Positions 1 through 7,767 of a DNA stretch of 16,334 nt are shown here, in pieces. A program made the position numbers and the translations under genes. The notes below the pieces were generated by a model. The model had not been told where the DNA came from, searched no databases, and saw nothing but the letters and a program-made list of their open reading frames with translations. Position 1 is the stretch's first letter, and the number at the start of each line of letters is the position of its first letter. The stretch is from JBGLNJ01 sp964353405 (GTDB lineage Bacteria > Chloroflexota > Anaerolineae > Fen-1058). The stretch is taken from contig CAYGWJ010000467.1 of assembly GCA_964353405.1 (NCBI GenBank), positions 1-16,334 on the forward strand, written 5' to 3'.

Positions 1-1944
1 CCCGCCGTCATCATTTCGAGCTCGGGCATGTTGGCGGGCGGCGCATCCGTCGAGTATGCTCGCGCGTTCGCCCGGCAGCCGCAGAACGCGATTCTTCTCA
101 CGGGTTATCAGGACGAAGAATCGCCCGGCCGCCGCCTGCAAGAGATGGCGGCAAAAGGGAGTGGAGGAACGCTCAGGCTGGGCAAACAGCGAGTGGACGT
201 GCAATGCCAGTTGGGAACGTATTCGCTTTCGGCCCATGCTGACGAGGGACAGTTGGTCAGCCTGGTCGAGGCGCTTGACCCAGGCGAGGTGGTGCTGGTG
301 CATGGCGACGAGGCGGCGCGTGAGAGCGTGTCGCGGGCCTTGCTTGCGCGCAAGCGGAGCGTGCGACTGCCGCACAACGGTCAATCACTTGATTTCCGAT
401 GGGGGGCATCGCCCGCAGAGCGCGCATCGCGGCAGCGTCATCCGATCGGACTGGGCAAGCCGCTCGATCTGCGGGCGTTGTGGCAAGGTGCGGCGGGGCC
501 GGCCGGGGGCGGATATTTTTCTGCCGCCGATCATTTCTATGTCGAAGGTGATGCTTCGCCACATTGGCCTGAGCAAGTGGGGCAAGTCATTGGCCCGTGC
601 GACTCTCTTGTGGATGTGGCGGCGATTGAGGTGATGGCGGCATCGCTGGCGCCCGAACACATGCTTCCGCTAGGCCTGCCGCGTTCGCTGGACGAGGTCG
701 CGCAGACCTCCAAGGTCTCGATAGATGCCAGCAGCTTTGCGGCGCGGGCGGCGGTTGCGCTAGCACTGGCACGCTCTGGGGTCGAGCGCACCGCAGCGGG
801 ATATGTTCTTCACGTCAAGCCGCTGCGTTCCAAGCCAATGGAACCGAACCAGTCGCTCGGCTTTGTCCGCGAGCAGTTTCCACCGGAAGCCCGCTTGCGG
901 CGCTGCGGGTATCGCCTCGACCAGCGGGTGATCGCTTTGACGTTTGATTTTCCTGATGCCGTCCAGAGCCGATACCACGATATCATCCAGCGTTTACCTG
1001 CCGATACCGGCTGGCAAGTGGAAATTGACCCTGAGGCCAACCAGTCCGCGCTGGCTGAGCTGGCGCGCGCGGCGCTTGAAGGTTGGACGCTGGTCAAAGG
1101 TCCGGCGATCTATCGAGAGGGCAAGCGTGTCGCCGTCACGATTGCGGGCGATACGAACCAGGCAGCGATCTCGCGTGCCCGCCAACTGTTTCGTGAGGCA
1201 AGCGGGTACGAGTTGACCGTCACCGGCTCCGGCCAGGCCCATCGCTTGCCTGTTGTGGGCCCATTGGCCTCGACGGGGCGTATCGAGATCAATGCGGCGT
1301 ATGCCACTCTCCGCGCGGCGTTGGCTGGGAGCACACTCTATCGCACGAGTTTGACCGGTGATACCATCGTGTTGTCGTTCACGAGTCAGCAGGTGGGCCA
1401 GCGTTACCAGGTTGAGATTGACGCTTTGTCACGGCAGACGGGTTGGCCGCTTGCCATCAACCCGCAGCCCAATCAAGGCGCAATTCTGGAAGCGGCGCGC
1501 AAGCTGATCGCGGGTGCGGGTTGGGAGATCGTCAAGCGGCCTGGCATCCGCGTAGAGCGTGGCGAGGTGCAAGTGCAGTTGTCAGCCTGGCCCGATGAGG
1601 CCGCTCGCGCACAAGTGAATGCAGAACTGGAACAGCAGACTGGCTACCGGTTGGCAGTGGTTGTTTCTACACCGCCTGCTTCAAATTCCGCCAAACCCGA
1701 ATCGAGTGATGTCGTCGAGATTCCGTTGGAGCGCATCCGGCTTGGAGCAGCACAGCAAGGAATCGTCTTGAATCAGGACAAGGTGCTCAAGGCGGTCGAA
1801 CGCGCGCAGCGAATGGGCAAGATCAGCCCACCCGTACAAGTGCGGCGCCTGCGCGATGGCTATTTGCTGATGGATGGCCTCTATCGTTTGCAGGCTGCGC
1901 GGACGTTGGGCTGGGAACGTATCGAGGCAATCGTGGTGGAGTGA
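1..1944 (+). CDS. Beta-CASP metallo-beta-lactamase-fold hydrolase with C-terminal ParB-like domain (5' partial)
   Basis: The reading frame is open from base 1, so the N-terminus and the expected HxHxDH metal motif lie outside the window. The visible part opens in a typical beta-CASP stretch (SSSGMLAGG), followed by TGYQDEESPGR, SAHAD (bases 229-243) and VHGDEAA (near 298). In beta-CASP RNases and exonucleases these correspond to the later conserved motifs that complete the two-metal site. Next comes a region I cannot assign, then two related segments of about 110 residues (listed separately). The last 80 residues look like a ParB/sulfiredoxin-type domain, with a conserved core DGLYRLQAARTLG close to the stop. 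Family knowledge suggests nucleic-acid processing; the ParB-like tail suggests nucleotide or DNA binding. The 3' end overlaps the convergent nucleotidyltransferase gene by 64 bp. The fusion is clear; the specific function is not. Confidence 0.85.
   Translation, partial: PAVIISSSGMLAGGASVEYARAFARQPQNAILLTGYQDEESPGRRLQEMAAKGSGGTLRLGKQRVDVQCQLGTYSLSAHADEGQLVSLVEALDPGEVVLVHGDEAARESVSRALLARKRSVRLPHNGQSLDFRWGASPAERASRQRHPIGLGKPLDLRALWQGAAGPAGGGYFSAADHFYVEGDASPHWPEQVGQVIGPCDSLVDVAAIEVMAASLAPEHMLPLGLPRSLDEVAQTSKVSIDASSFAARAAVALALARSGVERTAAGYVLHVKPLRSKPMEPNQSLGFVREQFPPEARLRRCGYRLDQRVIALTFDFPDAVQSRYHDIIQRLPADTGWQVEIDPEANQSALAELARAALEGWTLVKGPAIYREGKRVAVTIAGDTNQAAISRARQLFREASGYELTVTGSGQAHRLPVVGPLASTGRIEINAAYATLRAALAGSTLYRTSLTGDTIVLSFTSQQVGQRYQVEIDALSRQTGWPLAINPQPNQGAILEAARKLIAGAGWEIVKRPGIRVERGEVQVQLSAWPDEAARAQVNAELEQQTGYRLAVVVSTPPASNSAKPESSDVVEIPLERIRLGAAQQGIVLNQDKVLKAVERAQRMGKISPPVQVRRLRDGYLLMDGLYRLQAARTLGWERIEAIVVE
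895..1665 (+). repeat. Two diverged copies of a ~110-residue segment inside the beta-CASP/ParB protein
   Basis: Copy 1 spans about 895-1224 and copy 2 about 1330-1665. Matching landmarks occur in the same order. Copy 1 has TGWQVEIDPEANQSALAELA, then GWTLVKGPAIYREG, then ASGYELTV. Copy 2 has TGWPLAINPQPNQGAILEAA, then GWEIVKRPGIRVERG, then QTGYRLAV. This is an old duplication of an alpha/beta unit at protein level rather than a DNA repeat. I do not recognise the unit as a named domain. Confidence 0.75.
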
Positions 1945-2318
1945 CCGGCCTCATCGTATTCCATTCGTTGGCGACGCTCAAATGCAGCTCTCGTAAACGC
2001 ATCTCGCGGCAGGGGCACCAAATCCACCTTGGCTCCCGTCTTGGGCTGAATGACATTGAAAGGATAGCGCCGCTGCAGCGAATCGCGGATGCCGTCTTCG
2101 CTGACATAGTATTCGGAGATGGGAAAGGCCACCACGAATGGCCCGATGTGTTCTGATCGCATATCCACGACAATGTCCACATCAATCGTCAGGCGCGGTT
2201 CACCGTAAAAAATCGCCGCAAAGCCGCCCACAACCATATAGGGAATGCCGAGGCGTTCGAGCACATCAATCACATACGTAAAGAAAGCTTTGAGTTCATA
2301 GTCTTGCACTTGTTCCAT
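1881..2318 (-). CDS. Nucleotidyltransferase-fold protein (MNT/AbiEii-like), probably C-terminally truncated
   Basis: The protein has 145 residues and carries the polymerase-beta-type nucleotidyltransferase signature: GG at 31-32 within VVGGFAAIFYGEPR, then D46 and D48 in TIDVDIVV, the usual metal-binding pair. Proteins of this type transfer nucleotides, and several act as antitoxins or toxins of the MNT/HEPN or AbiE kind. The ATG at 2318 has a good Shine-Dalgarno (AGGTGA, a few bases upstream). It is the third gene of a leftward operon after a DUF2293 gene (24-bp gap) and a small helical protein. Relatives I know run some 25-50 residues further with a helical tail. Here, after TIAS, the sequence runs antisense through the 3' end of the neighbouring gene and looks unrelated, so the tail appears lost. 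It may or may not still be functional. Confidence 0.75.
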   Translation of the reverse strand: MEQVQDYELKAFFTYVIDVLERLGIPYMVVGGFAAIFYGEPRLTIDVDIVVDMRSEHIGPFVVAFPISEYYVSEDGIRDSLQRRYPFNVIQPKTGAKVDLVPLPRDAFTRAAFERRQRMEYDEAGHSTTIASIRSQPNVRAACKR

Positions 2319-2342
2319 AAGTCACCTGTTCACTGAAGCTAC

Positions 2343-3026
2343 TCACTCCGATGCTTCCCACCGAGCCAGGATTCGAGCGACAGCATCATGCACCTGTGCC
2401 CGTGCCTCTGATCTCTCATAGCCTTGTGCGAGAAGCGCGTCATACTCTGTCTCTGCGTGCCGGACATGCGCGGTGACGGCCAGGCGCACCGCTTGCTCGT
2501 CGAGAGCCTTGGCGGCTGCCGAGCGGCCCACGCGGCCACTGAACTTTTGGCAAGCGTGCTCTGCAATAATGGTTTCTCGTCCTGCCGGGCAGTGTGGGAA
2601 ACGCTGGCGCACGCGCGCCGCAAAGCTGATCACAAATTCCTGGTCTAGATCGGCCCGGCGTGCTGCTTCGCGTTCTCGCCGTCTCGCTCTGACTTCGCTG
2701 TCGGCCAGACATTCTTGCTCGGCCTGTTCTATCGCTTGCTCTTCGACCAGCAAGCCCTGGCGTTCATACCGCTTGCGCGCGCGGCTCCATTTCAGCACGA
2801 CGGCTGACAAGGTCGAGTGTTTGCGTGCGCGCCGGGTCAGCGCGGCATCGCCGGAGGGGAGAAAGGCCAAATGATCCAGATCGGCGCACGCCAGGCAGAG
2901 TGCGCTTTTGCCTTCGACCAGTGTAATCCAGGCGTGACGGCCAAGCTGCTCGCCACATTCGCCGCAGGACGAGTCGCCCGCCGTTATGAACACTTTTAGC
3001 TCTGTGTTTTCCTTGATCTGGCTCAT
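2343..3026 (-). CDS. DUF2293 domain protein with N-terminal zinc-binding cysteines
   Basis: The protein has 227 residues. The N-terminal part has two CxxC pairs (C21/C24 and C44/C47), consistent with a structural zinc site. The middle (about 70-130) is charged and helical. The C-terminal 90 residues match the DUF2293 pattern: FPHCPAGRETIIAEHAC, then SGRVGRSAAAKALDEQAV, then AVTAHVRHAETEYDALLAQG. The biochemical role of DUF2293 is unknown to me. The start ATG overlaps the stop of the upstream gene by 4 bp (ATGA), and there is no clear Shine-Dalgarno, so translation is probably coupled. A degraded second copy of the C-terminal domain lies at 4184-4498. Identification of the family is firm; no function is proposed. 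Confidence 0.85.
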   Translation of the reverse strand: MSQIKENTELKVFITAGDSSCGECGEQLGRHAWITLVEGKSALCLACADLDHLAFLPSGDAALTRRARKHSTLSAVVLKWSRARKRYERQGLLVEEQAIEQAEQECLADSEVRARRREREAARRADLDQEFVISFAARVRQRFPHCPAGRETIIAEHACQKFSGRVGRSAAAKALDEQAVRLAVTAHVRHAETEYDALLAQGYERSEARAQVHDAVARILARWEASE

Positions 3027-3292
3027 CGGCCCAGTTGTGGATTCCCTTGCATACGCCGCGTGACCCGCCAGGCAAGTTCCTCAGGTGAAAGGTCGGGATG
3101 TGCTTTCTTTTCGGTCAGGCGCACAATGTCAAGCGCAAATTGAAAAGCCTGGAAGGCCAGTTCCAGCCGGCGCGCTGGACTCTTTGCACGCCAGGCCGCG
3201 ACCTGACGTGGGTCAAGTGGTTCCAGCCGTTGACGTCCCGCTGGAGATGGCATGGCCGATCGGTCTTGAGTGACTGGATCATCCATGACCAT
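3023..3292 (-). CDS. Small helical hypothetical protein, first gene of the nucleotidyltransferase operon
   Basis: About 89 residues from the ATG at 3292. An in-frame TTG at 3328 and an ATG at 3286 are alternatives, and none has a strong Shine-Dalgarno. The core, ARRLELAFQAFQFALDIVRL followed by HPDLSPEELAWRVTRRMQG, resembles small proteins often encoded just upstream of nucleotidyltransferase-fold genes. Those share a pattern of 'SPxRRLExAF... HPxxSxEEL...RR'. This resemblance is from memory, and the role is unknown. In this locus the DUF2293 gene sits between the two partners. The stop overlaps the DUF2293 start by ATGA, showing that the genes form one operon. A perfect TATAAT on this strand lies upstream at 3347-3352. 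Confidence 0.6.
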   Translation of the reverse strand: MVMDDPVTQDRSAMPSPAGRQRLEPLDPRQVAAWRAKSPARRLELAFQAFQFALDIVRLTEKKAHPDLSPEELAWRVTRRMQGNPQLGR

Positions 3293-3346
3293 GTTGCAGG
3301 GGTGCTGTTGAAGTAGTTGACATTTCAATCGTTACGACTGGATACC

Positions 3347-3352
3347 ATTATA
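3347..3352 (-). promoter_or_regulatory. Candidate -10 element for the leftward 3292-1881 operon
   Basis: On the minus strand the sequence reads TATAAT, about 55 bases before the ATG at 3292. The -35 position at 17-bp spacing (CTAGCA) matches consensus poorly, so only the -10 is convincing. Confidence 0.4.
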
Positions 3353-3420
3353 CTCCGAATGGCTTGGTGTGCTAGTCGCTTTTTGTGTTGTGGTGAGTTT
3401 GCGCTTTGAGCCTAGCTGAG

Positions 3421-3426
3421 TACAAT
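3421..3426 (+). promoter_or_regulatory. Weak candidate -10 element for the DUF5678 gene
   Basis: TACAAT lies 115 bases upstream of the GTG start at 3541. The -35 region is poor (three of six consensus bases at best). It is divergent to the TATAAT at 3347-3352, which fits a bidirectional intergenic region between the two operons. Confidence 0.3.
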
Positions 3427-3492
3427 AGAAGCGCCCCGCGGCAATGCAGAGGCAACGCTGTACGTTGACTCAATTTGAGCGGGCGCTCGCGT

Positions 3493-3523
3493 CACGCCAG
3501 GGCGGCGCGGGCGGCCTGGCGTG
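3493..3523 (+). promoter_or_regulatory. GC-rich hairpin just upstream of the DUF5678 start
   Basis: CACGCCAGG (3493-3501) and CCTGGCGTG (3515-3523) are a perfect 9-bp inverted repeat with a 13-base loop. It ends 17 bases before the GTG start and just ahead of the Shine-Dalgarno (GAGGAAGGG). It has no following T-run, so it is not a classic terminator. It could be a leader hairpin affecting translation or an operator. Confidence 0.5.
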
Positions 3524-3540
3524 GAGTGAGGAAGGGACAC

Positions 3541-3915
3541 GTGAACGGTCATACAGTAACGATTCCAGAGCAAGTGTACACTGAATTGGTGCCAATGGCG
3601 GCGCAGGAGAACAAGGACATTGAACAGATCGTCGGCGAAGCGGTGCGGCGTTGCCTGTGGGAAGCGCGGGAGCGTCAGATGGATCGAGAACTGGAAGCGT
3701 ATCGTACTATGCACGCCGACCTCAAGTCGAGTTACCTGGGGCAATATGTGGCAGTTCATGCCGGAGCATTGGTAGACAGCGATGCCGACCGCTCTGCGCT
3801 CTCCAGACGAGTGCGCCGGAAATTCGGAAATGCTGCCGTGCTCATCGCACGAGTCGAGGCCGAACCAGAGCGCGAATTCATGCTGCGCAGCCCGCGGCTG
3901 GAGCGAGGCATGTGA
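3541..3915 (+). CDS. DUF5678 family protein (partner of a retropepsin-like protease)
   Basis: About 124 residues from the GTG at 3541, chosen because GAGGAAGGG lies at good spacing. The upstream in-frame TTG at 3475 would place the GC-rich hairpin inside the coding region. Residues 5-45 are an amphipathic segment (VTIPEQVYTELVPMAAQ... IEQIVGEAVRRCLWEARER) reminiscent of ribbon-helix-helix antitoxin N-termini. Residues about 63-115 fit DUF5678: YLGQYVAVHAGALVDSDADR followed by a beta segment AVLIARVE. In bacteria such genes commonly precede a clan AA (retropepsin-like) aspartic protease gene. Here the stop overlaps the ATG of the remnant of such a gene (TGATG), so the pair was translationally coupled. 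The function is unknown, with antitoxin-like or proteolysis-partner roles as possibilities. Confidence 0.7.
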   Translation: MNGHTVTIPEQVYTELVPMAAQENKDIEQIVGEAVRRCLWEARERQMDRELEAYRTMHADLKSSYLGQYVAVHAGALVDSDADRSALSRRVRRKFGNAAVLIARVEAEPEREFMLRSPRLERGM

Positions 3916-4063
3916 TGTCATTTCGATACAGCCTGCGCTATCACCCACCTATGCCCGCTGCCGAGATTGCCCTGGGCGCGAGGTGTTGTTGGGACGGAAT
4001 GTGCTCAACCTGTTGAACCTGCAACTGGATGGGCCGAACGAGATAGTGCTCATGTTGCCTTGA
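3915..4063 (+). pseudogene. Retropepsin-like (clan AA) aspartic protease remnant with internal deletion
   Basis: From the ATG at 3915 the frame reads MSFRYSLRYHPPMPAAEIAL, which looks like the N-terminal strand of small bacterial retropepsin-like proteins. It then runs out of frame and stops early. From about 3977, in a second frame that ends at the TGA at 4061-4063, the sequence reads EVLLGRNVLNLLNLQLDGPN. This is the conserved C-terminal 'GRDVLN...LDGPN' block of the same family. The central part, which should carry the catalytic D-T/S-G motif, is absent. The simplest reading is an out-of-frame internal deletion with its junction near 3971-3980, leaving a dead gene still coupled to the DUF5678 gene. 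The DT/SG triad is missing in all frames here. Confidence 0.7.
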
Positions 4064-4183
4064 GATCTCACTTCTGGGCATGTCCGAAGCTGACACTCGC
4101 GGCAAATTTGATTTCTCCCGTTCTCCGCCACAGGGGCTGGACGCAAAAGTGTGTGAAGCGTGAGGAAACCGCACAACAGCTTC

Positions 4184-4498
4184 CTGCGCCTGTGCCCGCG
4201 CTTCTGACCTCTTACAGCCCTGCGCAAGAAGCGCAACATGGTCTGTCTCTGCGCGCCGGACATGCGCGACGACGGCCAGGCGCACTGCTTGCTCAAAGTG
4301 GCTTGGACGGTTGCCGAGCGCCCCACGCAGCCACTGTACTGTTCACAGGCGTGCTCTGCGATCACGGTTTCTCGTCCCGCCGGGCAGTACGGGAAAAGCT
4401 GGCGCACGCGCGTCGCAAAACAGCGCACAGATTCCCAATCAAGTTCGGCCTGGCCGCCTGCTCCCCATTCTCGCCGCCTCGCTCTGATCTCGCTTCGG
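4184..4498 (-). pseudogene. Frameshifted second copy of the DUF2293 C-terminal domain
   Basis: Read leftwards, one frame gives EIRARRREWGAG, then FPYCPAGRETVIAEHACEQY and SGCVGRSATVQA. A second frame continues with MRLAVVAHVRRAETDHVALL and KRSEARAQAQEAV. Together they match residues about 110-215 of the intact DUF2293 protein at 2343-3026. At DNA level, 4184-4498 aligns clearly with about 2386-2700. Around 4288-4300 it is one base shorter than the intact copy, which explains the frame change. The zinc-binding N-terminus and the normal C-terminus are missing. It is a decayed paralogue, not an expressed gene. The 665 bp between the DUF5678 stop and the SNF2 start hold only this and the protease remnant, apart from the promoter at 4504-4531. 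Confidence 0.8.
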
Positions 4499-4503
4499 TG
4501 CGC

Positions 4504-4531
4504 TTGACCGATAGGGCAGGTGGGGTACAAT
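4504..4531 (+). promoter_or_regulatory. Candidate sigma70-type promoter for the SNF2 helicase gene
   Basis: TTGACC (4504-4509) and TACAAT (4526-4531) are separated by 16 bp. The -10 box overlaps the ATG at 4530. If the promoter is real, that ATG would not be in the transcript and translation must start at GTG 4572 or ATG 4581. Confidence 0.5.
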
Positions 4532-4580
4532 GTCAAGCAAGAACCAAACGTCGCGGTATGGACATGATACGGTGAACAAG

Positions 4581-7500
4581 ATGCACATCCTGCATGGCAC
4601 ATGGCTGAACAGCGAATACACTGACGAGAACAGCGGTTTTGTCCTGTGGGCGGAGACAAGCCAAGAGCGACCTGCTCGCAAAGCAAGCCGGCCCTCGACC
4701 AGGCGCGTCAGGCCGCATCCGTTTGCATTATCGTCGGAAACGCTTCGCCGCGCGTGGCTCGACTTTGTGCCGTCCGGCGAACAAGCCATCAAGACGGATG
4801 CAAAAGAATTCGTTGCCGTCGTGCAGTTGCCCTCGACGTCTGATGGCCCACAGGCGTCGCCTGGCTTGTTGCGCGATAGTGAGGAGGGCAGGGGACCCAG
4901 GAAATTGAAACTGGCGTCCTGGCAAGTGACCGCGCTGCTTGTCCAGCCTGTTGATGCGCTCGGCTTGCTCATGGGCCTTCCGCCTGAGGACGACACAACG
5001 CCAGGGATCAAGCTCGGCGCTGACCTGCGCTTTTGGTCGCTGGCTTCTCGATTTGCGCTTGAATTGCTCGCGCATCAGCGTTACATCCCCGCTTTGCTCA
5101 AGCAGGACAAGCGCTACCTGGCGGTGTGGCAGCCGCAGTTGAACGATCCCGCCGACCAGGCGCGGCTGAACAAACTTGATGAGGCGATGCCACCCGTTTG
5201 CAGAGCCATGACTCGCGCGAAGGAAAAGGGCGAGCCGCCCGCATCACGTGCTCTGCTCCACAACTTTTTGTCCATCGTGGTGGACGCCTTTGCGCGCCAG
5301 AATGCCGCGTACAGCGGACGCTATTATTCGGACACGTCCTCGACAACCGCCCGAGCCTGGCTCGACGCGCTGGTCGAGGATAGCCCCGCTGTAAAAGAAT
5401 CGGATGCGAACCTGGCCGCGTTTTATGAGCAATATCGCGCCTGGGCCGAGCCCGTGGGTGCGGTCGGCAAAGCCGAAGGCGATACTTTTCGTATCTGCTT
5501 CCGACTCGATCCGCCGCCAGTGGAACAAGACGAGCCTGGCATTGTCGCGCCAAAACTCGTAGCGCAGGATTGGGCGCTGCGCTACTTGCTGCAGGCCAAC
5601 GACGATCCCAGCTTACTGGTGCCGGCCGGTCAGGTGTGGAGCGAGCGCGGCAGCACACTCAAATTCCTGAATCGCAAGTTCGACGCGCCGCAAGAACGAT
5701 TGCTCGCCGGATTAGGGCAGGCCTCGCGCATCTTTGCGCCGATAGAGTCGAGTCTCCGCACGGCCCGCCCCGAAGCGTGCCCGCTCACTGTCGAGCAAGC
5801 GTATACCTTTATCCGCGAGACGTCGCTGTTGCTTCAATCGTTTGGTTTCGGCGTGCTTGTGCCAGGCTTCAGTGGCAAGTTGGGCGTGCGGCTCAACTTG
5901 CGCCCCAAGCAAAAGCAGACACCTCAGAAAGGCGGTGTTGCAGGCCTGACGTTCGAGTCCATCGTCGAGTACGACTGGCAACTCGCGCTGGGCGGCGAGC
6001 CACTCTCGCCCCAAGAGTTTGAAAAGCTGGCTGCGCTCAAAGTGCCGCTCGTCCAGGTGCGCGGCCAATGGGTCGAGCTCAAGCCCGAACAGATTCAACA
6101 GGCGATCAAGTTCTGGGAGAAACGCAAGGGCGCAGGTGAGCTTTCACTCCAAGAGGCGCTGCGTCTTGCCCTTTCGCTAGAGCCGACCGGCCAAACAAGC
6201 GGCTTGCCGGTGTCAAAAGTTGTAGCGGATGGCTGGCTCGATGACTTTATCCAGCAAATGACCGGAGGCAAGATCGAGCCTCTGCCTGCGCCATCTGATT
6301 TTCACGGCACACTGCGGCATTACCAATCGGCGGGACTGTCGTGGCTGGCGTTCTTGCGCCAATGGGGATTGGGCGCGTGCCTGGCCGACGACATGGGCTT
6401 GGGCAAAACGATTCAGGTGATTGCGCTGTTGCTCCACGAGCGCGCGGCAGGCGTTGGTGGGCGGCCTGAGCACGAGCGACCGGCGCTCCTCATTTGTCCC
6501 ACGTCGGTGGTGGGCAACTGGCAGCGCGAGCTGGCTCGCTTTGCGCCTGACTTGTCCGTGCTGGCCTATCACGGCGCGGCGCGCAAGCAGGTGAATCTGG
6601 CCGATCAAGCCGCGCGGCACGATGTCGTCATCAGTTCGTATGCGCTTTTGCACCGCGACGAAAAACATCTGGCCGAGGTCAAGTGGGGCGACGTGATCCT
6701 GGACGAGGCGCAGAACATCAAGAACCCCGGCACCAAGCAAGCCCAGGCCGCGCGCAAGCTTGACGCGCAGTGGCGCGCGGCGTTGACGGGCACGCCGGTC
6801 GAGAATCGCCTTTCGGAGCTGTGGAGCATTTTTCAGTTCCTCAACCCCGGCTACCTTGGCTCAGAAAGAGAATTTCAGGAACGCTTTGCTCGACCGATCG
6901 AACGCACGGGTGACCCTGCGGCGACCGGGCGGCTCAAGTCGCTCGTCGGGCCGTTCGTCTTGCGCCGCGTCAAGACCGATCCCAACGTCATCAGTGACCT
7001 GCCGGAAAAGAACGAGATGAAGGTGTATTGCAACCTCACCAAAGAGCAGGCCACGCTCTATCAGGCTGTCGTGCGCGATTCGATCCAGCGCATCGAGGAA
7101 GCCGAAGGCGACTTTGGCCGGCGCGGCATCATCCTGGCGACGCTGATGAAGCTCAAGCAAGTGTGCAATCACCCGGCGCAATTCCTGGGCGATGGCAGCG
7201 CGCTGCCTGGGCGCAGCGGCAAGCTGGCGCGCTTGACCGAGATGCTGGACGAAGTGCGTTCCGTGCGCGAGCGTGCGCTGGTGTTCACGCAATTTGCAGA
7301 GATGGGCGCGCTGCTCAAGAGCTATTTGCAGGAAATGCTGAACGATGAAGTATTATTCCTGCACGGTGGCACGCCCGCCAAAGCGCGCGACAAGATGGTA
7401 GAGCGCTTTCAGAACGACCCGAATGGCCCGCTCGTGTTCATCCTTTCGATCAAGGCAGGCGGCACGGGCCTCAACCTGATGCGCGCCAATCACGTATTTC

Positions 7501-7760
7501 ACTTTGACCGCTGGTGGAATCCTGCTGTAGAGAATCAAGCGACCGATCGCGCGTTCCGCATCGGGCAGACCAGGAACGTGCAGGTCTTCAAGTACCTGTG
7601 TGCCGGGACATTCGAGGAAAAGATTGACGACATGATCGAGCGCAAAAAGGTGCTGGCCGAAAGTATCGTCGGCACGAGCGAGGCGTGGATCACCGAGCTG
7701 ACGACCGAGCAATTGCGCGACCTGTTGGCACTGCGCAAAGAGGCCGTCGGAGATGAGTGA
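4581..7760 (+). CDS. SNF2/RapA-family DEAD-box-like helicase
   Basis: 1059 residues from the ATG at 4581, which has GGTGA five bases upstream. The protein then starts MHILHGTWL, typical of this family. GTG 4572 is close behind, and ATG 4530 is disfavoured by the promoter overlap. The N-terminal half includes a region around residues 400-540 resembling the SNF2-associated domain PF12419 (FGFGVLVPGF, then EYDWQLALGGEPLSPQEFEK). The ATPase core follows: Walker A DDMGLGKT (603-610, K609), DEAQ box (708-711), LTGTPVENRLSELWSIFQFL, FTQF, GGTGLNL and motif VI QATDRAFRIGQ (986-996). SNF2 proteins are ATP-driven dsDNA translocases that remodel protein-DNA complexes. The SWIM-finger gene immediately downstream is a frequent companion and a likely functional partner. 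All motifs are intact and the length is normal. Confidence 0.95.
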   Translation: MHILHGTWLNSEYTDENSGFVLWAETSQERPARKASRPSTRRVRPHPFALSSETLRRAWLDFVPSGEQAIKTDAKEFVAVVQLPSTSDGPQASPGLLRDSEEGRGPRKLKLASWQVTALLVQPVDALGLLMGLPPEDDTTPGIKLGADLRFWSLASRFALELLAHQRYIPALLKQDKRYLAVWQPQLNDPADQARLNKLDEAMPPVCRAMTRAKEKGEPPASRALLHNFLSIVVDAFARQNAAYSGRYYSDTSSTTARAWLDALVEDSPAVKESDANLAAFYEQYRAWAEPVGAVGKAEGDTFRICFRLDPPPVEQDEPGIVAPKLVAQDWALRYLLQANDDPSLLVPAGQVWSERGSTLKFLNRKFDAPQERLLAGLGQASRIFAPIESSLRTARPEACPLTVEQAYTFIRETSLLLQSFGFGVLVPGFSGKLGVRLNLRPKQKQTPQKGGVAGLTFESIVEYDWQLALGGEPLSPQEFEKLAALKVPLVQVRGQWVELKPEQIQQAIKFWEKRKGAGELSLQEALRLALSLEPTGQTSGLPVSKVVADGWLDDFIQQMTGGKIEPLPAPSDFHGTLRHYQSAGLSWLAFLRQWGLGACLADDMGLGKTIQVIALLLHERAAGVGGRPEHERPALLICPTSVVGNWQRELARFAPDLSVLAYHGAARKQVNLADQAARHDVVISSYALLHRDEKHLAEVKWGDVILDEAQNIKNPGTKQAQAARKLDAQWRAALTGTPVENRLSELWSIFQFLNPGYLGSEREFQERFARPIERTGDPAATGRLKSLVGPFVLRRVKTDPNVISDLPEKNEMKVYCNLTKEQATLYQAVVRDSIQRIEEAEGDFGRRGIILATLMKLKQVCNHPAQFLGDGSALPGRSGKLARLTEMLDEVRSVRERALVFTQFAEMGALLKSYLQEMLNDEVLFLHGGTPAKARDKMVERFQNDPNGPLVFILSIKAGGTGLNLMRANHVFHFDRWWNPAVENQATDRAFRIGQTRNVQVFKYLCAGTFEEKIDDMIERKKVLAESIVGTSEAWITELTTEQLRDLLALRKEAVGDE

Positions 7761-7767
7761 TTTTTCT

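Noticed and set aside
3949..4686. A 245-codon minus-strand frame resembling a complete DUF2293 gene
   Set aside because: Only its middle matches DUF2293; it loses the match at a one-base frameshift and its N-terminus is antisense to the SNF2 gene start. Treated as a pseudogene.
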